From Algoriphagus vanfongensis DSM 17529 (GTDB lineage: Bacteria; Bacteroidota; Bacteroidia; Cytophagales; Cyclobacteriaceae), in NCBI RefSeq assembly GCF_000429465.1, contig NZ_AUBX01000010.1, positions 682,001-746,000 on the forward strand: a stretch of 64,000 nucleotides of DNA. The letters are read 5' to 3'. This document shows, piece by piece, positions 8,486 to 16,705 of this stretch (position 1 is its first letter; every line of letters starts with the position of its first letter). The notes under the pieces were generated by a model. The model saw only the letters and a program-made list of their open reading frames with translations, made no database searches and was not told the DNA's origin. A program made the position numbers and the translations under genes.

Positions 8486-9099
8486 AACTCTCCTCTTCCC
8501 ACATCTCCCAAATAGAATCCTCACTATCTGGCGGAAAAATCTATTACGAGGATATCAGAGCCGAATTGGTGGATCATATCGCCTCAAAAGTGGAGCATGC
8601 GATGGATGATGGAGCCTCTTTTGATCAGGCACTTTCTGAAATCAGTAAAGAAATAAATCCTTCCAGCTTTCAAAGGAGACTTTTGGTAGCTTCCCATTTA
8701 GGCTTTTTCAAAACGATCGCTGCCAATATGCTTCAGGGATCGATTATTTTCAAAGCCCTAACAATGTTCGCCTGTTCTCTACTACTTATCTACTTTTTTG
8801 ATTACAGCCCAATGGAAGCAGAAATACATATAAAAACTATCTTCATAAGCCTAATCCTAGGAATGGTAATCTTGGGGCTGTTAGGTGGACTGTTAAAAAA
8901 TTCACAGTTATTATCCGCTGGCAATTCACTTTGGCTCATCCTCTGTGTTGCGCAGTTCGTGCTGAATCTTGATTGGTTGGTTTGGCTTGGATTATCTCCT
9001 CTTGCGTCCATTTACCTCATCGCTTTTATGCTTTCACTGGTATTCATCGCAGGATTTTCTGAGCTTGTCTCTCAAGCAAAAAAACTTCGTACCACTTGA
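8482..9099 (+). CDS. PadR-associated membrane protein, paralogue 2
   Basis: This 205-residue protein overlaps the previous gene by 4 bp (ATGA). It has the shared soluble head MKLSSSHISQIESSL..YYEDIRAELVDHIASKVEHA (spaced landmarks), then four hydrophobic segments at about 95-112, 118-140, 148-165 and 170-195. It is shorter in the linker than paralogue 1. No catalytic motif is visible. Position and coupling suggest that it works with, or is controlled by, the PadR protein. Confidence 0.75.
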   Translation: MKLSSSHISQIESSLSGGKIYYEDIRAELVDHIASKVEHAMDDGASFDQALSEISKEINPSSFQRRLLVASHLGFFKTIAANMLQGSIIFKALTMFACSLLLIYFFDYSPMEAEIHIKTIFISLILGMVILGLLGGLLKNSQLLSAGNSLWLILCVAQFVLNLDWLVWLGLSPLASIYLIAFMLSLVFIAGFSELVSQAKKLRTT

Positions 9100-9800
9100 A
9101 ACTCTCCCCTTCCCAAATCGCAACCCTCAAAAAACTGATCTCCTACAAAGGCTATCCAGAGATCGATGTGCAGTACGAGATCCTGGATCACGTAGCCTGC
9201 AAGGTGGAAGCGCTTTTGGATGAAGACCCCAAGTTAAGTTTGGATGATGCTTTTCGAAAGGTACATGCCAGCTTTGGCATATTTGGATTCAGTTCGCTAG
9301 AAGAATCCTACAAAAAAATGATCGAGAAAAGGCTGAGAAAATCTTTTTGGACTTCCTTCAGAGAATTCATTTTGAGCTATCGAGTCCTATTCCCTTTATT
9401 TCTGGCATTAGTCATCTATCAAAGCTCCATTCTTTTGAATGACCCCAACAGCTGGATTTTGATGCTTATCGTTTTTGTGGTAATTGGAAGCAGTTACCTA
9501 ATGACACGCTACTGGAAAAGCCACAAAGAATTGAAAAACTACGCCTGCTACGTTGGGTCCACTTCTATTTTTCAGGTTTTAAACCTATCCATTACGATTT
9601 GCCTGTATTCCTATCAGTTTGTTTACTTAAAGACTGCAGAGCCGGATTCTATTTTCACAAGTATCGTTAAAGGAGCCATTATCCTGGCCTTGATTGGTTT
9701 TGTTATCAGCATTTTTATTCTTCCCAAAATACTAGACAAATCCATTCAGGAAACCGAAAAACTAAAATCCATCTACGAAAGTGAAACCGCTGCATCCTGA
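9096..9800 (+). CDS. PadR-associated membrane protein, paralogue 3
   Basis: The 234-residue product starts with TTG, overlapping the previous stop by 4 bp (TTGA). The alignment MKLSPSQIATLKKLI with paralogue 2's MKLSSSHISQIESSL supports that start. The head contains EILDHVACKVEALLDED. Four hydrophobic segments follow at about 112-128, 132-148, 160-182 and 195-215. It is the last gene of the cassette; the 113-bp gap after it carries the typA promoter. Function is unknown. Confidence 0.74.
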   Translation: MKLSPSQIATLKKLISYKGYPEIDVQYEILDHVACKVEALLDEDPKLSLDDAFRKVHASFGIFGFSSLEESYKKMIEKRLRKSFWTSFREFILSYRVLFPLFLALVIYQSSILLNDPNSWILMLIVFVVIGSSYLMTRYWKSHKELKNYACYVGSTSIFQVLNLSITICLYSYQFVYLKTAEPDSIFTSIVKGAIILALIGFVISIFILPKILDKSIQETEKLKSIYESETAAS

Positions 9801-9885
9801 CACTTGGCTTTAGGTTCTTCATACCAGATACTTGAATCTTGATTTATCTTCACAAAGGGATAACCTTCTTCCCACAATTTTTCCC

Positions 9886-9893
9886 TACATTTG
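9886..9893 (+). promoter_or_regulatory. typA -7 promoter element
   Basis: TACATTTG is an exact match to TAnnTTTG and sits 20 bp before the typA ATG, as expected for a short leader in Bacteroidota. No strong -33 TTG is visible upstream. Confidence 0.6.
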
Positions 9894-9913
9894 CGGCTTG
9901 AAAAAGGCAGATC

Positions 9914-11719
9914 ATGCAGAATATCAGAAATATTGCGATTATCGCACACGTTGACCACGGCAAGACAACACTCGTGGATAAAATCATCCACGCATCCAAA
10001 ATCTTCAGAGAGAATCAGCAATTCGATGATTTGATCCTGGACAATAATGATTTGGAGCGTGAGCGAGGAATTACCATCCTTTCCAAAAACGTATCTGTTC
10101 GCTACAAGGACACTAAAATCAACATCATCGATACTCCAGGTCACGCCGACTTCGGTGGAGAAGTAGAGCGAGTATTGAAGATGGCTGATGGCGTTATTCT
10201 TTTGGTGGATGCTTTTGAAGGACCGATGCCTCAGACTCGTTTCGTTTTGGGTAAAGCACTTTCCCTTGGCTTGACTCCTATCGTGGTGGTCAATAAAGTC
10301 GACAAAGAAAACTGTAGACCAGATGAAGTCCATGAGTCAGTATTTGAACTCATGTTCAACCTGGATGCTACAGAAGAGCAATTGGAATTCCATACGCTTT
10401 ATGGATCTGCCAAGCAAAACTGGATGGGACCGGACTGGAAAAACCCTACGGATTCTATCCTACCGCTATTGGATGCTATCCTTGAATACATCCCTCAGCC
10501 GAAAATCGACGAAGGAACACTTCAGATGCAAATCACTTCGTTGGACTACTCCAACTTCGTAGGCCGTATCGCTATCGGTAGAGTAAAAAGAGGTTCCATC
10601 TCCGAAAATCAGCAAATCGCTCTTTGCAAAGCAGATGGAAGCATCAAGAAAATGCGTGTCAAAGAACTTCATGTATTCGAAGGTCTTGGAAAAAATAAAG
10701 TACAGACTGTAGAAGCAGGCGATATCTGTGCTATCACAGGTTTGGAAGATTTCGAAATCGGAGACACCGTAGCTGATGTGGATAGCCCTGAACCGCTTCC
10801 ACGTATCGCTATCGATGAGCCTACGATGAATATGCTCTTCACGATCAATAACTCTCCTTTCTTCGGCAAAGAAGGAAAATTCGTGACATCCCGTCACTTG
10901 AGAGACAGATTGATGAAAGAGATGGAGAAAAACCTTGCGCTTCGCGTAGAGTCTACCGATTCTGAAGATAAATTCTTGGTCTATGGACGTGGTATTCTTC
11001 ACTTGTCAGTATTGATCGAAACAATGCGTCGTGAAGGCTACGAGCTACAGGTAGGTCAGCCTCAGGTGATTTTCAAAGAAATCGACGGTGTCAACTGTGA
11101 ACCAATCGAAACCTTGGTAGTAGACGTCCCTGAAGAGACTGCTGGTAAAGTGATCGAATTGGCTACTCAGAGAAAAGGTGAAATGCTGATCATGGAGCCA
11201 AAAGGCGATCTGCAGCATCTCGAATTCCAAATCCCTTCTAGAGGTTTGATCGGATTGAGAAACAATGTGCTTACCGCTACCCAAGGTGAAGCCATCATGA
11301 ACCACAGATTCTCTTCCTACGAACCATACAAAGGAAATATCCCTGGCCGAATCAATGGATCTTTGATCTCTATGGAGAGTGGACAGTGTACTGCTTACGC
11401 CATTGATAAGCTACAAGATCGTGGTGTGTTCTTCATCGAGCCGGGAGACGACTTGTATACCGGACAGGTGATCGGAGAGCATTCCAGAGACAATGATATC
11501 GTAGTCAATGTGCAGAAAGGCAAGAAATTGACCAACATGCGTGCTTCTGGTTCAGATGACAATACCCGTATCGCTCCTCCTAAGCGATTCTCCCTAGAAG
11601 AATCCATGGAATACATCCAGAAAGACGAATACTTGGAAATCACTCCAAAATCCATCCGAATGAGAAAAATCTATTTGGATGAAAATGAGAGAAACAGAAT
11701 GGCGAAAAAAGACGCTTAA
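9914..11719 (+). CDS. typA: Ribosome-associated GTPase TypA/BipA
   Basis: TypA is a translational GTPase of the EF-G/LepA class that binds ribosomes and supports ribosome assembly and stress or cold adaptation. The 601-residue protein is full length. Its G motifs are AHVDHGKTT (G1, about 11-19), DTPGHADFGGEVER (G3) and NKVDKENCRP (G4). The C-terminal part contains the family blocks GRGILHLSVLIE and PSRGLIGLRNN. It is transcribed from its own promoter and ends at a strong terminator. Confidence 0.97.
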   Translation: MQNIRNIAIIAHVDHGKTTLVDKIIHASKIFRENQQFDDLILDNNDLERERGITILSKNVSVRYKDTKINIIDTPGHADFGGEVERVLKMADGVILLVDAFEGPMPQTRFVLGKALSLGLTPIVVVNKVDKENCRPDEVHESVFELMFNLDATEEQLEFHTLYGSAKQNWMGPDWKNPTDSILPLLDAILEYIPQPKIDEGTLQMQITSLDYSNFVGRIAIGRVKRGSISENQQIALCKADGSIKKMRVKELHVFEGLGKNKVQTVEAGDICAITGLEDFEIGDTVADVDSPEPLPRIAIDEPTMNMLFTINNSPFFGKEGKFVTSRHLRDRLMKEMEKNLALRVESTDSEDKFLVYGRGILHLSVLIETMRREGYELQVGQPQVIFKEIDGVNCEPIETLVVDVPEETAGKVIELATQRKGEMLIMEPKGDLQHLEFQIPSRGLIGLRNNVLTATQGEAIMNHRFSSYEPYKGNIPGRINGSLISMESGQCTAYAIDKLQDRGVFFIEPGDDLYTGQVIGEHSRDNDIVVNVQKGKKLTNMRASGSDDNTRIAPPKRFSLEESMEYIQKDEYLEITPKSIRMRKIYLDENERNRMAKKDA

Positions 11720-11743
11720 TTCTATTTGATAATCAAATGATAA

Positions 11744-11776
11744 AAATCCCTCCCTGATCCGGAGGGATTTTTTATT
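11744..11776 (+). terminator. Rho-independent terminator of typA
   Basis: A 10-bp perfect stem (AAATCCCTCC at 11744-11753, GGAGGGATTT at 11761-11770) with a 7-base loop is followed by a T-rich tract, 25 bp after the typA stop. Confidence 0.88.
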
Positions 11777-11839
11777 AATATTGAAAACCAAAACCTAAGT
11801 TTTTTATTCAGCGTTCAATTACAAAAAACACTTTTAGTT

Positions 11840-12739
11840 ATGATCAGATCAGGCCTTCTCATTATCACATTTTTCTTAAGCTTCGGAATAGTTTCTGCCC
11901 AGACCGAAAATGATGTCATCTACTTCATCGAAGGTCCCGTAGAAGCTTTGGTCAAAGAAGTAGGAACTGATCTGATCAAGTACAGCTACCCCAATGAAAA
12001 CGCAATCTACTCTGTGAGTAAGCATCAGGTGACAAAAATCAAGTTTTCAAGCGGTAGAGAAGAGACTTTTCATAGCCCGATCAAAAGTGTGAATGGTCTG
12101 AAAGATTCCGAAAATGTGTACATCACTTACAATCCAAATGATGTACAAGGATTGATCCCTATGGGAGATTTATACAGCAAAGCGACAGGTGTGACCGTTT
12201 TGTCCAGCATCAATAGTGTCAAAAACAGAGCCATGGACAAACTCAAAGCGGAAGCGGCAATGGTAGGAGCCAATGTCGTGCTAATCGGAAACCTATATCA
12301 GCGTGGCAATACCTACGGTGGCGAAAATCAAGCCGGCAACAGCACTCAAACCAGCTTCTCAGGCACAGCATTTTCCTCAGAGAAGTTAGACATGGAGCAG
12401 GCCATCGAGTTCCTTGAGACCTACGAAGTGCATCATTACCAAACCCATACCTTGAATAGAAATGCATGGAGCCCTGAAAAGGAAGTAGCTACCAAGTTGG
12501 ACAAAGACCACAAACCAATCCTTTTTACCATTGATCAGATCAGAGAAGAAGACAACAAGCTATATGTCTCCACCCCTGACATCCGATCCAAGACCAAGGA
12601 ATTGCAAGTAATTTATGTAGCAGATGACCACATGATCCTGATGGAGCGAAACAACCAGAAGGTCATCAACTATCTCCTGATCAATGAGAATAATGAGCAC
12701 TTACAGGCTTTGAATAGGAGAAGATATGTAGGATACTAA
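11840..12739 (+). CDS. Exported protein of unknown function
   Basis: The 299-residue product has a signal peptide (IRSGLLIITFFLSFGIVSAQ, cleavage near 21). The mature part starts with a region (GPVEALVKEVGTDLIKYSYP..AIYSVSKHQVTKIKFSSG) resembling a recurrent Bacteroidota domain in which a membrane or exported protein senses a promiscuously used Ile/Lys-rich strand. A middle stretch, AMDKLKAEAAMVGANVVLIGN, resembles the core of YdgH/BhsA-like or heavy-metal-binding (DUF74-like) folds. No catalytic residues are evident. The gene is monocistronic with its own terminator. Confidence 0.65.
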   Translation: MIRSGLLIITFFLSFGIVSAQTENDVIYFIEGPVEALVKEVGTDLIKYSYPNENAIYSVSKHQVTKIKFSSGREETFHSPIKSVNGLKDSENVYITYNPNDVQGLIPMGDLYSKATGVTVLSSINSVKNRAMDKLKAEAAMVGANVVLIGNLYQRGNTYGGENQAGNSTQTSFSGTAFSSEKLDMEQAIEFLETYEVHHYQTHTLNRNAWSPEKEVATKLDKDHKPILFTIDQIREEDNKLYVSTPDIRSKTKELQVIYVADDHMILMERNNQKVINYLLINENNEHLQALNRRRYVGY

Positions 12740-12747
12740 ATATAACG

Positions 12748-12774
12748 GGCCAGAAATTTACTCTGGCCTTTTTT
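12748..12774 (+). terminator. Rho-independent terminator
   Basis: GGCCAGA (12748-12754) pairs with TCTGGCC (12762-12768), a 7-bp stem with a 7-base loop, followed directly by six T residues, 8 bp after the stop of the exported protein gene. Confidence 0.88.
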
Positions 12775-12924
12775 GATGGATCTTTACCAGACATTTTTTA
12801 GCACATTGAAAAAGTCAAATCTTGGCTTTTCCCTAGAGCTGATTTGAAAATTATATTTTTATCTTTAAAACTGCTTCGAATCAGAACCTTCGATGCGTTC
12901 TAAAAACCGAAATTTCGGGCCATT

Positions 12925-13317
12925 ATGACTTCAAGAAGAGACTTTATCAAAACCATCGGCCTAGCAAGTGCTGCGGCCACATTACCTATAAACACCATTG
13001 CAAACGATATGGCAAAACAAAAAATGATTCACCAGGTTTACTTCTGGCTACACGACAAAGCAAATACTCAGGAATTCCTTACAGAAGCAGTACCGATGCT
13101 AGGCAAGTGTCCTACGGTAGCTAAATTTATCGCCGGTACACCTGCAGATACAGAACAGCGAGATGTAGTCGATCACTCTTGGCAAGTTTCCTGCACCGTC
13201 TTTTTTGACAGTCTAGAAGACCAGCTTGCTTATCAGAAAGAGCCGCTTCATTTGGAGTTCATTGATAAATACTCCTCGATGTGGAGCACTGTCAAAGTCT
13301 ACGACATCGCAATCTAA
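12925..13317 (+). CDS. Dabb-domain protein with Tat-type signal
   Basis: The N-terminus SRRDFIKTIGLASAAATLP is a twin-arginine signal, implying folded export to the periplasm. The rest is a stress-responsive A/B-barrel (Dabb) domain of about 95 residues: MIHQVYFWLHDK at its first strand, the central HSWQVSCTVFFDSLEDQLAYQ, and HLEFIDKY near the end. Dabb domains are dimeric ferredoxin-like folds of varied function; no enzymatic activity can be read from the sequence. It stands alone between the exported protein and the S41 protease. Confidence 0.85.
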   Translation: MTSRRDFIKTIGLASAAATLPINTIANDMAKQKMIHQVYFWLHDKANTQEFLTEAVPMLGKCPTVAKFIAGTPADTEQRDVVDHSWQVSCTVFFDSLEDQLAYQKEPLHLEFIDKYSSMWSTVKVYDIAI

Positions 13318-13358
13318 AAGCAGCTCCTTTACGTATTTAGATACCAAAACCCCAGATC

Positions 13359-14678
13359 ATGAAAACACATAGACATATCCTATTTCTAATCATGCTGGGG
13401 TTTTGGGCTTGTGATCCCAAAGAAGAAATCATCCCGGATCCCCAGTCGGACCAAGTCAAGCAGGCCATATACGACTCCATGGAGGAGTGGTATTATTGGA
13501 ATGAAGAACTGCCTCCTATCCCTTCTTTTTCTGATTTCTCAAGCAACTCAGAGTTTCTAAATGCCTTGCTCTTTCAAGAGTTGGATCGATTCTCTTACCT
13601 GACCACTTTGGAGGATTTTCAAAATGCCTTCGTAGGCCGCAATGCCGGACATGGATTTGGTTTTGCCTTCGACGCTGAAGAAAGATTATTCTTGACATTC
13701 GTGTTTGATGAATCTCCAGCTGGAAAAGACGGATGGCAACGAGGTTGGGAAATCACCGAAATCAATAGCAAGCCCATCTCCGATTATAAAACTTCAACAG
13801 GAGGCTATGACTTTCAATTGGGAGCATCAGATCCTGGAATCAGCAATACATTTACTTTTCTCCTCCCGGATGGCACCACGACCACTCGTACCAACACCAA
13901 AGCAGAATACCAATCCAATTCTGTTTTGTTCCAAAATGTATTCGACCTAGCCGACAAAAAAGTAGGGTACTGGGTCTATCAAAGCTTCAAAGCCACAGCA
14001 GGACTCTCTCCTACCAAAAGTCAAGAAGTGGATGAATCGATGGCTTTTTTTCAGGCTGAAAATATTGACGAGTTGATTATCGATCTTCGCTACAACGGAG
14101 GCGGCTCAGTTGCAGTCGCAGAGCAAATCAGCAATTACCTGATTCAATCATCCAACACGGGCAAGTTGATGTACACCAACAAGCTCAATTCACTTAAAAC
14201 CTCTCTCAACGACTCGGAGAATTTCAACAAGCTGGGGACGCTCGATCTGAGTCGAATTATCTTCATCACCAGCCGTGGATCAGCATCCGCCTCAGAACTG
14301 GTCATCAATATCCTGCGACCATACACAGAAGTGGTCTTGATCGGTGACAATACCTTTGGAAAACCAGTAGGTTCATTCCCACTCTCATCTTTCAACAGAG
14401 TCCTGTCCCAAAATGATGTAGAGCTCGTGCCGATCACTTTCGCCACAGCGAATGCTGATGGCAATGCAGATTATTTTGATGGGTTCCCTGTGGATCTTTC
14501 CGTGGGAGACAGCCCGCAGTACGCTTGGGGGGATCCTCGTGATTTTAGATTAGCTGCAGCTTTGGATCTTGTAGAAAGCAGTGGTTTTTCTTCCCGCATT
14601 CATTATCCTTTCTTCAAAGCTTCTTGGGAAATGATTGATGCTTTTGAAGGTTTGGAAAAAGAATTCCCGGCATACTAA
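13359..14678 (+). CDS. S41 family (C-terminal processing) peptidase lipoprotein
   Basis: This is a periplasm-facing lipoprotein; the signal peptide ends in a lipobox-like GFWAC (Cys about 18). The 439-residue protein has an N-terminal helical region, a PDZ-like domain (about 85-160, GFGFAF and GWEITEINSKPI), and an S41 tail-specific protease domain (about 195-400). The Ser/Lys dyad is visible: S310 in GSASASE and K335 in NTFGKPVG, spaced as in E. coli Tsp. It probably degrades or processes C-termini of exported proteins; the substrate is unknown. Confidence 0.9.
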   Translation: MKTHRHILFLIMLGFWACDPKEEIIPDPQSDQVKQAIYDSMEEWYYWNEELPPIPSFSDFSSNSEFLNALLFQELDRFSYLTTLEDFQNAFVGRNAGHGFGFAFDAEERLFLTFVFDESPAGKDGWQRGWEITEINSKPISDYKTSTGGYDFQLGASDPGISNTFTFLLPDGTTTTRTNTKAEYQSNSVLFQNVFDLADKKVGYWVYQSFKATAGLSPTKSQEVDESMAFFQAENIDELIIDLRYNGGGSVAVAEQISNYLIQSSNTGKLMYTNKLNSLKTSLNDSENFNKLGTLDLSRIIFITSRGSASASELVINILRPYTEVVLIGDNTFGKPVGSFPLSSFNRVLSQNDVELVPITFATANADGNADYFDGFPVDLSVGDSPQYAWGDPRDFRLAAALDLVESSGFSSRIHYPFFKASWEMIDAFEGLEKEFPAY

Positions 14679-14761
14679 ATGAAAAACGCCTAGACAAACT
14701 CTTAAGCATCAAGTAATTTCATTAAATTATTAATATTTTAAGCCAAATAAATTTTTGGCAA

Positions 14762-15397
14762 ATGAAACTTGCAATTTCAAAAGAGAAGCTTTGGGACTTT
14801 TTTATTCTTTCAGCTAGGTTCCTTATAGCTTGGACATTTATTAGATATGGATGGTCCAAACTCACTCATGGTCAATTCGGAATTTCAGAAGTAGAATTAG
14901 CCACCCAGATTAAGGACTTATCTTTATTCAGGGTTTCTTGGTATCTATTTGGCCACGAACCATTTAATTCAATCATAGGAATCTCTGAAATTATCTGTGG
15001 AGTGCTTTTACTTTTTACCAGAACTTCCTTGATTGGTGCCTTCCTGTTTCTCCCGATTGTCACCACTATCCTCATTATTGACCTGACTGTGATGGACCCC
15101 GGCATGGCTCAGGCATTTGCCTGGAGATTGGGTTTTTACATCGTATTGGATTTGCTAATCCTATGGTATCACCAGGAAAAGATAATTACCATCTTCAACA
15201 CTTTATGGTATAATGTAAAAATGAGAAGCAAAATCCCAATAGGCTACTATCTTCTGATTCCTATTGCTGCGATATTCCTTGAGGTATTTCTCTTTATTCC
15301 AAAACTCTTAGTTGATTTGATCGTTGATCCGGAAACCACCCTAACTGGTTTAGTTTATCTGAAAGACTCAATTTTTGAATATTTCAATCAGCTATAA
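14762..15397 (+). CDS. DoxX-like integral membrane protein
   Basis: The 211-residue protein resembles the DoxX/DoxD-like family: an initial helix with ARFLIAWTFIRYGWSKL, then GISEIICGVLLLFTRTSLIGAFLFLP and a third helix RLGFYIVLDLLILWYH. A fourth hydrophobic stretch at about 160-180 (GYYLLIPIAAIFLEVFLFIP) is an extension beyond the short family form. Function in this family is poorly defined. The preceding 83 bp are AT-rich and hold no clear promoter. Confidence 0.7.
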   Translation: MKLAISKEKLWDFFILSARFLIAWTFIRYGWSKLTHGQFGISEVELATQIKDLSLFRVSWYLFGHEPFNSIIGISEIICGVLLLFTRTSLIGAFLFLPIVTTILIIDLTVMDPGMAQAFAWRLGFYIVLDLLILWYHQEKIITIFNTLWYNVKMRSKIPIGYYLLIPIAAIFLEVFLFIPKLLVDLIVDPETTLTGLVYLKDSIFEYFNQL

Positions 15398-15475
15398 CAC
15401 TTACTTTCTAGGAGGGGGACTGGCATCAGCTCCGCAAAGATTCCTATTTTTACATCCCAATAAAATCCTAAAAAA

Positions 15476-16033
15476 TTGAAACTTCTCGCCATCCTAGCCT
15501 CCGGTAGCGGCTCCAATGCCGAAAAAATAATGGAATATTTTCAGGACTCTGACAAAGCCACCATCGCTTTGGTCGGATCCAATAAACCAGAAGCTTTTGT
15601 ACTTGAGCGAGCCAAAAAGTTTGACGTTCCTACGTTTACTTTTTCCAGAAAAGAAATGGATGCCGGGCTACTTCTCGAAAAACTTCAGCAGGAAAAAATC
15701 GATTGGGTGATCCTGGCAGGTTTTCTTTTGAAAATCCCTGTAGAACTGACCCGTGCCTTCCCTGATCGCATGGTCAATATCCATCCGGCTCTACTTCCAA
15801 AGTATGGCGGAAAAGGAATGTACGGTTCTCATGTGCACGAAGCCGTCAAAGCCGCTGGAGACAAGGAAACGGGTATTACCATCCACTTAGTCAATGAGAA
15901 TTACGACGAGGGGAGAATTGTCTTTCAGGCCTCTACTCCACTATCAGACTCAGACACTCCTGAATCCATTGCCGAAAAAGTGCATGCCTTGGAGCATAAG
16001 CATTTCCCAGAAGTAATTGCCAGTCTTCTCTGA
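15476..16033 (+). CDS. purN: Phosphoribosylglycinamide formyltransferase
   Basis: PurN transfers a formyl group from 10-formyl-tetrahydrofolate to GAR, the third step of purine synthesis (EC 2.1.2.2), in the cytoplasm. The 185-residue protein has the phosphate-binding loop ASGSGSNAEKI, the catalytic NIHPALLPKYGGKGMYG (Asn and His of the active site) and GITIHLVNENYDEGRIV with the conserved Asp. The start is TTG, giving MKLLAIL, the expected first strand; no ATG lies nearby. A loose -7 box, TATTTTTA (15445-15452), precedes it. purH lies two genes downstream. Confidence 0.95.
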   Translation: MKLLAILASGSGSNAEKIMEYFQDSDKATIALVGSNKPEAFVLERAKKFDVPTFTFSRKEMDAGLLLEKLQQEKIDWVILAGFLLKIPVELTRAFPDRMVNIHPALLPKYGGKGMYGSHVHEAVKAAGDKETGITIHLVNENYDEGRIVFQASTPLSDSDTPESIAEKVHALEHKHFPEVIASLL

Positions 16034-16043
16034 TTTCAATCCG

Positions 16044-16586
16044 ATGGAAAAGTCCACCAAGGTTTTTATCGCCACAAGTTTGGATGGTTTTATCGCTGAT
16101 CTAAATGGTGGAATCGAATGGCTGGACACTTTTCCTGAAATCAATCAAATCGATACGGGATATCACTCATTCACTTCTGAAATCGATGCCTTGGTGATGG
16201 GAAGGAACACTTTCGAAACGGTATGTGGATTTGACATCGACTGGCCTTATCAGAAGCCGGTTTTTGTATTGAGCAAAACTCTAGGAGAGATTCCAGAGAA
16301 ATACCAAGGAAAAGCCGAATTGGTGCATGGAGAGCTGAAAGAGGCTTTGGCACAAATCCATCAAAAAGGCTATGGAAGACTCTATATCGATGGTGGAAAA
16401 ACCATCCAAAGTTTCCTCCAACAGGATCTAATTGATGAAATAGTGATTACGGTCATTCCTGTGCTATTGGGAAAGGGGATTCCACTTTTTGGAGAGCTGG
16501 ACCAAGCTTTAATTTTTGAATGCAAAAGCACAAAACTCTTCTTAGAGAAAATTGTCCAAAACAGATTTGTGAGGAGAAAGAGTTAA
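16044..16586 (+). CDS. Dihydrofolate reductase family / RibD C-terminal-like protein
   Basis: The 180-residue product (ATG start) has the RibD C-terminal, DHFR-like fold: KVFIATSLDGFIA at the first strand, ALVMGRNTFETV, PVFVLSKT, and LYIDGGKTIQSFLQQDLIDEIVIT. Members are NADPH-dependent reductases of uncertain substrate. A TTG frame opening 27 bp earlier would overlap purN and add MPVFSDFNP; the ATG is preferred because it puts the first strand at the N-terminus. It follows purN by 10 bp and probably shares its transcript. Confidence 0.88.
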   Translation: MEKSTKVFIATSLDGFIADLNGGIEWLDTFPEINQIDTGYHSFTSEIDALVMGRNTFETVCGFDIDWPYQKPVFVLSKTLGEIPEKYQGKAELVHGELKEALAQIHQKGYGRLYIDGGKTIQSFLQQDLIDEIVITVIPVLLGKGIPLFGELDQALIFECKSTKLFLEKIVQNRFVRRKS

Positions 16587-16662
16587 TTCTAAATCTTTGG
16601 AATGCCCATTCATTTTTCCATCTCCAACCAATTCCTCTTTAGTCCAATACGGTCTTTTTTTC

Positions 16663-16670
16663 TACCTTTG
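16663..16670 (+). promoter_or_regulatory. purH -7 promoter element
   Basis: TACCTTTG matches TAnnTTTG exactly and lies 35 bp before the purH ATG. A TTTAG at about 16638-16642 is a weak -33 candidate. Confidence 0.6.
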
Positions 16671-16705
16671 CAAATTCATTAGAAATCAAAACAATCCATT
16701 TCCTG

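Noticed and set aside
10466..11002. 178-codon minus-strand frame within typA
   Set aside because: Shadow of a highly conserved GTPase gene; His/Phe-rich composition typical of an antisense frame.
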